Below, in pieces: positions 36,396 to 45,534 of a DNA stretch of 64,000 nt. The position numbers and the translations under genes are program-made. This DNA comes from Methanomassiliicoccales archaeon RumEn M2 (GTDB lineage Archaea; Thermoplasmatota; Thermoplasmata; Methanomassiliicoccales; Methanomethylophilaceae). Numbering within the stretch: position 1 is the first letter of the stretch; each line of letters begins with the position of its first letter. The notes below the pieces were generated by a model. It was not told where the DNA came from, did no database searches, and saw nothing but the letters and a program-made list of their open reading frames with translations. Location: positions 62,001 through 126,000 of the forward strand of contig LJKL01000009.1 of the NCBI GenBank assembly GCA_001421175.1. Reading direction: 5' to 3'.

Positions 36396-37423
36396 GTTCC
36401 TCTACCCGGGCTGACTGTGAAATTGTAGACGCTCTCTCTCCTCTCCACTCCGAAGCCCACATCGAGGAAGTCTTCCAAAGTGTCCATCTGGCTCAATAGG
36501 TGCCTGCTTATCCTGGAGACGGAGAACACGCTGTCGCCGTCGGCCATGGCCATATACGGCAGCAGCTGGTCCGCAGTGTTCACATCCAGGGTGGCCCCCG
36601 ATTCCATCTCCTTTATGAGGTCGTTGGCGGCGTCCGTGCCTGCGTCCTTAGGGGAGCGTCCGCGTGCGGTTATCACGTTGCTTCCGAGGAAGCCCTTCTT
36701 ATATTCGGCCACAAGGCACAGGCCCGCACCTTTGGATATGCCAGTGGTCCGCTCCGTTTCTATCTCTGCGCCTCCGAAGGGCTCCAGAGGCTTCTTGCAT
36801 CCGCTGATGAGCTGCTTCGTTATCCAATCCGGAAGATTCTGGGTGAAGCATATGCCGCGTACCCTCTTCAGCTTCCCCAGGTCCGGCAGTTTCAGAGGGC
36901 TTATCTTCTCAACTGGGTCCAGCAGAGCCGAAACTCTCCCGCCGCCTTCCGGGAAGAATCCCCTCTCCAGGATCTCAGCCTTCACCTTTATCCCCATGCG
37001 TTCCATGAGGGGGAAGAGGACCTGATTGTAGGTGTCGATGGGCGGTGCCCACATGACGTTCGTCCCTCCGGTTATGTCGATCCTGAGGGGTCTGTCAGTC
37101 CTGCTGCCCGCCAGGAGCATGGCCTGAAGAACAAGGCTGACGCTTCCGGCGCTGCCGACATCGGTGTCCAGGCTGTATCTCATCTCATTGCCGGGTTTGA
37201 ATATCAGCTCTCTGGATCCGGGGGTGTTCCCGATGGCTACGGACCCGGTCATCTCGGCCACGGCGTTGATGGCGGTGCAATGCTGCCTGGAGAGTCCGTT
37301 GGTGGGTCTGTTCTCCCTTATCCGGGTGAGGTGGACCTCTTTGCCGGTGAGAGTTGACATGGCCACGGAGGTGCGCACCATCTGGCCGCCGCCTTCGCCT
37401 TTAGAACAATCTATTTCCAGCAA
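36392..37423 (-). CDS. rtcA: RNA 3'-terminal phosphate cyclase
   Basis: This 343-aa enzyme converts RNA 3'-phosphates to 2',3'-cyclic phosphates with ATP. It has the EGGGQMVRTSVAMSTLTG start, RPTNGLSRQHCTAI, the FFPEGGGRV motif and the C-terminal DQLLPYMAMADG preceding the catalytic His region (ISRHLLSQM). Length matches the family. It is followed by the riboflavin reductase gene with a four-base overlap. No RtcB ligase lies nearby. Confidence 0.93.
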   Translation of the reverse strand: MLEIDCSKGEGGGQMVRTSVAMSTLTGKEVHLTRIRENRPTNGLSRQHCTAINAVAEMTGSVAIGNTPGSRELIFKPGNEMRYSLDTDVGSAGSVSLVLQAMLLAGSRTDRPLRIDITGGTNVMWAPPIDTYNQVLFPLMERMGIKVKAEILERGFFPEGGGRVSALLDPVEKISPLKLPDLGKLKRVRGICFTQNLPDWITKQLISGCKKPLEPFGGAEIETERTTGISKGAGLCLVAEYKKGFLGSNVITARGRSPKDAGTDAANDLIKEMESGATLDVNTADQLLPYMAMADGDSVFSVSRISRHLLSQMDTLEDFLDVGFGVERRESVYNFTVSPGRGT

Positions 37424-37484
37424 GATACCGCCCTGCTCTAGTTAAATGCGAACAGCCATAAAACCATATTGAATAAGATGTGAG

Positions 37485-37556
37485 TGCGACCACCGGGATT
37501 TGAACCCGGGTTAGAGGCTTGGGAAGCCACTGTCCTAACCACTAGACTATAGTCGC
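37485..37556 (-). tRNA. tRNA-Gly (anticodon CCC)
   Basis: On the minus strand a cloverleaf can be drawn: acceptor GCGACTA/TGGTCGC, D arm, anticodon loop TTCCCAA, T arm ACCCGGG-TTCAAAT-CCCGG and discriminator A. The anticodon stem GTGGC/GCCTC contains one U-U mismatch at the second pair. No CCA is encoded. Confidence 0.93.
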
Positions 37557-37652
37557 AGGTCCTTCGAAAATCAGCTTCTACTATTTTAATGATGGTTCAG
37601 GTCGTGATACTACCGTCATCCAGAGTTCGTACTGAATCGGGGTGTGTCATGT

Positions 37653-37660
37653 TTTTATAA
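37653..37660 (+). promoter_or_regulatory. TATA box of tRNA-Val(TAC)
   Basis: TTTTATAA is centred 28 bases before the tRNA 5' end at 37685. Confidence 0.6.
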
Positions 37661-37684
37661 TCCTTCAATCATCAAGACGGAGAC

Positions 37685-37760
37685 GGGCCCGTGGTCTAGG
37701 GGTTATGACGTTGCCCTTACAAGGCGAAGATCGCCGGTTCAAATCCGGCCGGGCCCACCA
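37685..37760 (+). tRNA. tRNA-Val (anticodon TAC)
   Basis: Acceptor GGGCCCG/CGGGCCC, D arm GTCTAGGGGTTATGAC, anticodon stem TTGCC/GGCGA with loop CTTACAA, T arm GCCGG-TTCAAAT-CCGGC, discriminator A and an encoded CCA. It reads GUA. Outside the anticodon arm it is nearly identical to tRNA-Val(GAC) at 39206, which lies in the opposite orientation. Confidence 0.96.
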
Positions 37761-37770
37761 TCTTCGAATA

Positions 37771-38247
37771 TCATTCAAGTCCCAGGGCGAATCTGGCCGA
37801 TGCCGCCACATATGCGGATTCATCGTTAAGCAGCCTCTTCATCACATCATCCAGTTCCGGGTCCGTAAGGGAGAGCTTGTTCCTGAGCCGGCCCGTCGCC
37901 CAGGCGGCCATGCCTCTCACGTCCTTGTTGTCATCATCCGCAAGGATCCTGAGGGAGGATATGCACCTATCATCCCCTATCCCTGCGCCGGCGACCTCCC
38001 CTATACCCCATGCCACGCTCTCTCTTGTCTCCGGGTCCGGGTCCTTGGTGAGAGGTATGAGTATATCGACGATCCTTGTGTCCGGAACCTTGTTCTGTCC
38101 CATTTTCGCGACGCACCAGGCTGCCTTCTTCCTGATCTCGGGATCCCCGAGGAACGTCAGCTGGAAAAGCTCGTCCAGAGTATCCGACCGGTCCTTCTTC
38201 TTCCGCAGATCCGATTCCAGCTCCGCCAGCCATTCCTCCTCGTTCAC
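37771..38247 (-). CDS. HEAT-repeat protein
   Basis: This helical-repeat protein of about 158 aa contains at least three HEAT/PBS-lyase-like units: FLGDPEIRKKAAWCVAKMG, DPDPETRESVAWGIGEVAGAG and DDDNKDVRGMAAWATGRLRNK. A fourth partial unit follows (NDESAYVAASARFALGLE). Such proteins are docking platforms, and no catalytic residues are seen. GTG 38247 (NEEEWLAELESDL) is the likely start, five bases after the small Cys-rich gene. A longer reading from 38319 overlaps that gene. It is probably co-transcribed with the Cys proteins upstream, so it may bind them. Confidence 0.78.
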   Translation of the reverse strand: MNEEEWLAELESDLRKKKDRSDTLDELFQLTFLGDPEIRKKAAWCVAKMGQNKVPDTRIVDILIPLTKDPDPETRESVAWGIGEVAGAGIGDDRCISSLRILADDDNKDVRGMAAWATGRLRNKLSLTDPELDDVMKRLLNDESAYVAASARFALGLE

Positions 38248-38252
38248 CGTAA

Positions 38253-38423
38253 TCACTTCTTTGGGGGTGGCAGTTCCTTGAAGAATTCGCATGCAGTATA
38301 ATCGTGCTCGGGATCGCACATCTCATAGTTCTCGAGCTTGAGGACATCCAGTCTGATCCTCTTCGCCTTGCAGCAGGCGCATCTGCCGTCTTTAGCCAGC
38401 CAAAGGCACTTCGTATCAGTCAT
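38253..38423 (-). CDS. 56-aa cysteine-rich microprotein
   Basis: This short gene reads MTDTKCLWLAKDGRCACCKA, then a basic strand (KRIRLDVLKLENYE), then MCDPEHDYTACEFF and a Pro/Lys tail. The Cys at 6, 15, 17, 18, 36 and 45 resemble the C-x(n)-C-x-CC and late C-x(n)-C spacing of small metal-binding proteins. Its ATG lies inside the end of the DUF6951-like gene (overlap of eight bases) and its stop is five bases before the HEAT gene start, so it fits an operon. I do not recognise the family. Confidence 0.65.
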   Translation of the reverse strand: MTDTKCLWLAKDGRCACCKAKRIRLDVLKLENYEMCDPEHDYTACEFFKELPPPKK

Positions 38424-38757
38424 CCCCGGCCCCCGTGAATACGACGCAGTTCGATCCTATCTGCTCCGCTCTGGATTTCGAGAGCATCCCCAGTTCCAGC
38501 CACGCCGCCGAGACGACCCCTGAGGGCACCAGGCATGTTATGGTGCACGGTGAGCACACCTCCGGGTCGAAGACCCTGCTCCCTTCCCTGTTGGTGACAT
38601 CCTCTATGGTGAGGCTGTCTCCCAGATTCTTGTAGTATTCCTTGACATGGTCGCAGTTGGTCGCTATATGGACCTTCAGATTGCCGTCCTCTTTTGTCGT
38701 AACCTTGATCTTGTGCTTCTTGTCGCAGAATTTCATGTCAACCAGAACTGTTCCCAT
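38416..38757 (-). CDS. DUF6951-like Cys-containing protein, copy A
   Basis: This 113-aa protein reads like a family I recall from methanogens as DUF6951: a first strand with Cys (VDMKFCDKKHKIKV), a second Cys (ATNCDHVKEYY), a C-x2-C-x3-C motif (VCSPCTITC, Cys 68, 71, 75) and the closing VPSGVVSAAWLELGM helix. The five conserved Cys suggest metal or Fe-S binding, which is inference. It is about 55% identical by hand count, without gaps, to the neighbour at 38810. It overlaps the 56-aa gene downstream. Confidence 0.72.
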   Translation of the reverse strand: MGTVLVDMKFCDKKHKIKVTTKEDGNLKVHIATNCDHVKEYYKNLGDSLTIEDVTNREGSRVFDPEVCSPCTITCLVPSGVVSAAWLELGMLSKSRAEQIGSNCVVFTGAGDD

Positions 38758-38809
38758 GGCTATCCGTATGAAATCTGATTACAAGTACTAAAACCGCACA
38801 TACGATTCG

Positions 38810-39145
38810 TTACTTCTCCGGATGGAAGATCATGGTGTTCTCCCCCACCTTATCCGCCCTGGACCTGGACAGCATCCCCAGCTCCAGCCAGGCGGCGTTG
38901 ATTATCCCCAACGGCGTCATGCACGTCATTGTGAGGGGCTCGGTGATCCCGGGATCGAGGATCCTGCTGTTTTCCCTGTCTGTCACGTCGTCAACGGTTA
39001 TGATCCCGCCAAGATTCGAGTAGTAGGACCTCACGCTGTCGCAGTCGGTATCTATGTGCAGATCCAGATCCCCGTCCTCTCTCAGGGTCACCGTGATCCT
39101 GCTCTTCCTCTCGCAGAATCTCATATCAACGGTCACTGTCGCCAT
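38810..39145 (-). CDS. DUF6951-like protein, copy B with fewer cysteines
   Basis: This 111-aa tandem paralogue of copy A keeps Cys 11, 35 and 75 but has Thr and Leu at positions 68 and 71, so the C-x2-C-x3-C motif is reduced to one Cys. The framework (DPGITEPLTMTC, then GIINAAWLELGMLSRSRAD) is otherwise maintained. It lies 52 bases upstream of copy A on the same strand, between tRNA-Val(GAC) and copy A, and probably leads the small operon. Its role is unknown. Confidence 0.72.
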   Translation of the reverse strand: MATVTVDMRFCERKSRITVTLREDGDLDLHIDTDCDSVRSYYSNLGGIITVDDVTDRENSRILDPGITEPLTMTCMTPLGIINAAWLELGMLSRSRADKVGENTMIFHPEK

Positions 39146-39205
39146 ATTCTCTTACGTATGCTGAAGCAACCTAAAGAAATATCATCCCTCCTGTTTCCAA
39201 GAGGA

Positions 39206-39281
39206 TGGTGGGCCCGGCCGGATTTGAACCGGCGACCTCCGCAATGTCAATGCGACGTCATAACCCCTAGACCACGAGCCC
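39206..39281 (-). tRNA. tRNA-Val (anticodon GAC)
   Basis: Minus-strand cloverleaf: acceptor GGGCTCG/CGGGCCC, D arm GTCTAGGGGTTATGAC, anticodon stem TCGCA/TGCGG with loop TTGACAT, T arm GCCGG-TTCAAAT-CCGGC, discriminator A and encoded CCA. It forms an inverted pair with tRNA-Val(TAC) at 37685. Confidence 0.96.
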
Positions 39282-39387
39282 GGTATTGCGGAGATACGCT
39301 CCCCACTTTTATATGTTTTTACGCAAAAGCTCCAGCCACCAGGATCCGGGGGCCGCAGAGAAGATTTTAATCGGGGATACTATCCGC

Positions 39388-41950
<2,563 letters not shown>

Positions 41951-41958
41951 ATGCACCC

Positions 41959-42414
41959 TTATTTGAGCATCAGTTCCGCAGTGCTGAGAGAATATTTCCA
42001 GTTCTCAGGGAGCACTCCGTTGTCCTTGTAGTAGTGCTCGAGCCTTCTGATCTTCGCTTCTATGAGGTTGAGCCCTCTTCTGTTGGAAACGTCACCGGGG
42101 TTCTTCCTAAGGTGGACGTTCAGAGAGATGGCGCGTCTCATGAGGTTGGAAATGTCCTCAGGCAGCGCGGACGCTACGCCCTTTTCCGTCATTATCTCGG
42201 TGACCGTCTTACCGGTCGCCAGCTTAACATCGGGCACTCCGTACTGGTCTCTCAGGACGAGTCCGATCATCGCAGATGCCTGGCCGTTCTTGGCCATTTT
42301 GACGATGACTTCCTCTATCTCGGATGCGGACATCGTGACCCACGAGGGGTTCTCGGTCAGCATAGGACGCTTTGAGCTGGATTTGCCCTTCCTTCTTGTG
42401 TGCATTTTTGCCAT
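41959..42414 (-). CDS. rps15: 30S ribosomal protein S15 (uS15)
   Basis: This 151-aa archaeal-type S15 has the N-terminal extension MHTRRKGKSSSKRPMLTENPSW, the helical centre (IEEVIVKMAKNGQASAMIGLVLRDQYGVP-type) and the rRNA-binding SLNVHLRKNPGDVSNRRGLNLIEAKIRRLEHYYK region. It is the promoter-proximal gene of the rps15-RecJ pair; TTTAAATAC-like sequence on the minus strand near 42470 is the probable TATA box. Confidence 0.96.
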   Translation of the reverse strand: MAKMHTRRKGKSSSKRPMLTENPSWVTMSASEIEEVIVKMAKNGQASAMIGLVLRDQYGVPDVKLATGKTVTEIMTEKGVASALPEDISNLMRRAISLNVHLRKNPGDVSNRRGLNLIEAKIRRLEHYYKDNGVLPENWKYSLSTAELMLK

Positions 42415-42475
42415 ATTCTATTGCTCCGAACAATTAGGCGGCGAGGCTGTATCCTCCGCTATCTAATACGGGTAT

Positions 42476-43486
42476 TTAAAACAAACCGCCTTTGCCCTTG
42501 ATTGCAGACGCGGCCCAAAGTATCACCTCGGAGTACTCGTCCTCATCGAAGGCCAGGTCTGCGGGCAGCTGGGAGAACATGCGCGGGGTCATCTCCCCGT
42601 CGCCCTTCCTTCCGATTATCCTGCATGCGCAGACATCACAGTATCCGAGATCCCGGCATTCGACGGCCGTCACCTCATACCCGGATTCCTCCAGGCATTC
42701 CCTTTCCGCGGCCTCCCGGATGGTCTCCCCAGGTTCTATCTTCCCCCCGGGCATCTCCCAGCCGTTCCTCTTCTCGTTGTATACCATGAGGAAACCGCTC
42801 TCATCCATGGCTACGCAGTAAACGGTCCTGGGCCTTCTGATGATGGCCATGGCATGGTCCTTCTCGTAAGGTTCCAGGGATACAAGCTCCTCTACGCTGC
42901 ATCCCCTTTCCCTGAGGCGTCCTGCGACCTCACTGAACACCCTCGCCGGGGGCGCGGTCACGTCCTCGGAGCGCGCCTTTATGCAGAGGATACCGTACGT
43001 CGCGCCGTAGCGGTCCATGTTGTCGAGTATTATGTCCGCCTGTCGTTTCTGTGCCACATCCGCATAGACGACATCCGCGTGATCCACTATGAAGGAGTAT
43101 TCCCCGGGTGCGGTGGCATCTGCCAGTATCGGGTACATGTTGCTCCTCCCGGCAGAGTTCACGGTCAGGTCCCTGAACGATCTGGGCGAGAACTCCACGC
43201 AGAACACCTTCCCATCCGGCACAATATCGGCGACATGGGATGCGGTGGTGCCGCTGGCCGCTCCGAGGTATAGGACGTGGCTGTCCTTTTTGAAAGGGAA
43301 GGACCTGCCGCCCAGGGCGAAGTATGCCGAGAGCTTGCTCCTGTTGGGATTCCATTCTCTGTACTCCCTGCCCTCCCAGGAGATCAGCTTCTCGCCGTAC
43401 ACCCTCTTGCCCGGGACGAGGGACTGTGTGTGCAGTCTTCCTTTGTGAGAGAAGAGGGTCCCGCCGGAGAACTCTAGCGGCTTCAT
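42476..43486 (-). CDS. flpA: fibrillarin fused to a Nudix hydrolase domain
   Basis: Residues 1-217 form a complete fibrillarin, the 2'-O-methyltransferase of box C/D sRNPs: YREWNPNRSKLSAYFALGG, the SAM motif VLYLGAASGTTASHVAD (71-87), VFCVEFSPRSFRDL, the Asp-rich DHADVVYADVAQKRQAD and the usual C-terminal LEPYEKDHAMAII. From about residue 220 the same frame continues into a Nudix domain, YCVAMDESGFLMVYNEKRNG, with a perfect Nudix box at 248-270 (G-x5-E-x7-RE-x2-EE-x-G). All catalytic Glu residues are present. No frameshift or stop separates the domains. The gene is divergent from the NAD kinase gene and far from nop5. Nudix substrates could be nucleotides, ADP-ribose or NAD-capped RNA; none can be chosen from sequence. 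Confidence 0.92.
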   Translation of the reverse strand: MKPLEFSGGTLFSHKGRLHTQSLVPGKRVYGEKLISWEGREYREWNPNRSKLSAYFALGGRSFPFKKDSHVLYLGAASGTTASHVADIVPDGKVFCVEFSPRSFRDLTVNSAGRSNMYPILADATAPGEYSFIVDHADVVYADVAQKRQADIILDNMDRYGATYGILCIKARSEDVTAPPARVFSEVAGRLRERGCSVEELVSLEPYEKDHAMAIIRRPRTVYCVAMDESGFLMVYNEKRNGWEMPGGKIEPGETIREAAERECLEESGYEVTAVECRDLGYCDVCACRIIGRKGDGEMTPRMFSQLPADLAFDEDEYSEVILWAASAIKGKGGLF

Positions 43487-43516
43487 GGGTCGCGGATATC
43501 CTTGGTACTACATAAG

Positions 43517-43548
43517 CGCAACATTAGTTATATTCACAGAATGTTGCG
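43517..43548. promoter_or_regulatory. 9-bp inverted repeat flanking a TATA box between divergent genes
   Basis: CGCAACATT (43517-43525) and AATGTTGCG (43540-43548) are exact reverse complements, separated by 14 bases that hold the TATA element TTATATT at 43528-43534. The arrangement would let a dimeric regulator block TBP on both divergent genes. Confidence 0.5.
43528..43534 (+). promoter_or_regulatory. TATA box of the NAD kinase gene
   Basis: TTATATT is centred 25 bases before ATG 43556. This favours that ATG (leaderless) over ATG 43541. Confidence 0.55.
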
Positions 43549-43555
43549 TTTGGCG

Positions 43556-45169
43556 ATGATAGAAGTACTCTCTGCGATAGCCGACAAAGTATCGGAAGCC
43601 ATAGGTCTCATCCCTTCGGATTCGGACAGGGGCACCGAGGTATGCATGGGAGCGGACGGCACCCCGACATCCGAGATTGACAAGATAGCCGAGAACACCG
43701 TCCTGATGTATCTGCAGGAGCACGATGTGAAGCTGAACGTGCTGAGCGAGGAGATAGGATTCGTTGATAACGGGGCAGAGGAGACTCTTGTACTGGATCC
43801 CATAGACGGAACGACCAACGCATGCATGGGCGTTCCGATGTACACAGTATCCATGGCCGTGGGGAAGGGGACCATGAACGGCATGCGCGTCGCCTATCTG
43901 AGGAATCTCTCCACAGGCGACGTCTACACGGCAGAGAAGGGCAGGGGCGCCTACATGAACGGATGCAGGATCAGCGTCAAGGAGAGCTCCGATCCGGAGC
44001 GCCTGCTGATGATGATATACATGGGAAGCGGGGCATGCCCGGAAGCCTATGCTTTGGCCAGGAGGGTGAAGTCCTCAAGGGCCTACGGATGCGCCTCTCT
44101 GGAAATGGCATTGGTGGCGACGGGCAAGGCCGACGGTTTCATGATGGACTCCGAGGTCTACAGCAAATCCATCAGGGTTGTGGACATAGCCGCTTCAGCC
44201 CTCATACTGCGGGAGGCGGGCGGCGAGATATTCGCCCTTGACGGATCGATACTGGATATGCCATTGGATCTGGAGCACAGAGCCAACTTCATCGCCGTTG
44301 GGGACAGGAAGGTCTTCGACACGGTGATGCAGGGCTCACGCAGCCATCCTCACGGAGGCAAGGTCAGTTACGGGATATACGTGAACATGAGCATCCCCGG
44401 TGCCGCGGATGTAGCCAGGGAGGTCATGCGTCTGCTGGAGGGAGAGGACGTAACGCTGGATTCAGCCATAGCGGCCGAGCTTGGGGTGAAAGGCGTTCCC
44501 ATATCGAAGATGAACGTCGACATGATGATCGCGGTGGGCGGGGACGGAACGATACTCAGGGCCGCCCAGAACAGCGATGCCATGATGTTCGGGGTGAATG
44601 CGGGAGGTATAGGTTTCCTGACCGAGGCGGACCCCTCAGAGCTGGAGGAGAGCATAGCAAGATTGCGCAGGGGAGATTACACGGTAGAGGAGAGGGCGAA
44701 GATCCGGGTCGTAAAGGACGGTGAGATCCTTGGGGAGGCTGTCAATGAGGTCGTCGTTCATACAGACACCGTGGCCAAGATAAGGCGTTTCAGAGTGTAT
44801 GTGAATGATACGCTGGCTACCGATATGAGGGCAGACGGCATGCTGCTGTCCACGCCCACGGGGTCCACCTGCTACGCAATGAGCCTGGGTGCTCCGATAA
44901 TAGATCCCGGGGTCAATGCCTGGGTCATGGTTCCCATGGCAGCATTCAGGTTCTCGGCGAGACCTATGGTGGTGCCCATGTCCAAGAAGGTCGCCATAGA
45001 GTGCGTCATGGACAAGGGGTGCATGCTCGTGATAGACGGTCAGAAGGAGGTGCACCTACCCGGGGGGTCAGCGGTGGAGATGGTGAGCTCCTCCAAGCAC
45101 GTGCGCTTCGTCAGATTCGATAAGGACTTCTATACCAGGATAAACGAGAAGCTAGTGAACGTACAATGA
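43556..45169 (+). CDS. bifunctional NADP phosphatase/NAD kinase
   Basis: This protein of about 537 aa has an N-terminal inositol monophosphatase-like domain (about 1-255) with the metal sites SEEIGFVD and LVLDPIDGTTNA and the late VVDIAASALILREAGG motif. A C-terminal NAD kinase domain has GGDGTILRAAQ, NAGGIGFLTE and the GMLLSTPTGSTCYAMS region. The same fusion is known from Methanocaldococcus, where one protein makes and removes the NADP phosphate. The start follows the TATA spacing; ATG 43541 is the alternative. It overlaps the JAMM gene by four bases and is divergent from fibrillarin-Nudix. Confidence 0.93.
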   Translation: MIEVLSAIADKVSEAIGLIPSDSDRGTEVCMGADGTPTSEIDKIAENTVLMYLQEHDVKLNVLSEEIGFVDNGAEETLVLDPIDGTTNACMGVPMYTVSMAVGKGTMNGMRVAYLRNLSTGDVYTAEKGRGAYMNGCRISVKESSDPERLLMMIYMGSGACPEAYALARRVKSSRAYGCASLEMALVATGKADGFMMDSEVYSKSIRVVDIAASALILREAGGEIFALDGSILDMPLDLEHRANFIAVGDRKVFDTVMQGSRSHPHGGKVSYGIYVNMSIPGAADVAREVMRLLEGEDVTLDSAIAAELGVKGVPISKMNVDMMIAVGGDGTILRAAQNSDAMMFGVNAGGIGFLTEADPSELEESIARLRRGDYTVEERAKIRVVKDGEILGEAVNEVVVHTDTVAKIRRFRVYVNDTLATDMRADGMLLSTPTGSTCYAMSLGAPIIDPGVNAWVMVPMAAFRFSARPMVVPMSKKVAIECVMDKGCMLVIDGQKEVHLPGGSAVEMVSSSKHVRFVRFDKDFYTRINEKLVNVQ

Positions 45170-45534
45170 TCACAGCCATAGACGCAGACCTTCTGGAGGC
45201 CATAAACGAATCATCCAGATCATGCTTCCCCGACGAATTCCTCTGTATGCTGACTGCGACGGAAGGCGTCATAGACGAGATGTTGCTGCTTCCGGGCACG
45301 GTATACGGGGACAGCCACAGCTTCCTGAACGAATGGATGGCTCCCATCGGGCTCAATCCCATAGGCACTGTTCATTCCCACCCGGGATACAGCAACGAGC
45401 CGTCAGAGGCGGATCTGCAGTACTTCAGCAATATGGGCGGGGTGCACATAATCACCTGCCTGCCTTATGATGAGGGGAGCTGGAAGGCCTACGATTCGGC
45501 CGGCAGGGCTCTGAGGCTGGAGATCAGGCGCTGA
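45166..45534 (+). CDS. JAMM/Mov34 family metalloprotease
   Basis: This 122-aa minimal JAMM domain has a catalytic Glu at about 24 (FPDEFLCML) and the zinc motif VHSHPGYSNEPSEAD (His 70, His 72, Ser 80, Asp 83). Archaeal relatives remove ubiquitin-like SAMP modifiers from proteins or process them. Translation is coupled to the NAD kinase gene (ATGA). Its end overlaps the convergent mutase-like gene by 11 bases. Confidence 0.9.
   Translation: MITAIDADLLEAINESSRSCFPDEFLCMLTATEGVIDEMLLLPGTVYGDSHSFLNEWMAPIGLNPIGTVHSHPGYSNEPSEADLQYFSNMGGVHIITCLPYDEGSWKAYDSAGRALRLEIRR

Noticed and set aside
37589-37635. Possible box C/D guide RNA between tRNA-Gly and tRNA-Val
   Set aside because: ATGATGG and a later CTGA are present at a plausible distance, but convincing D' and C' boxes and a terminal stem are missing.
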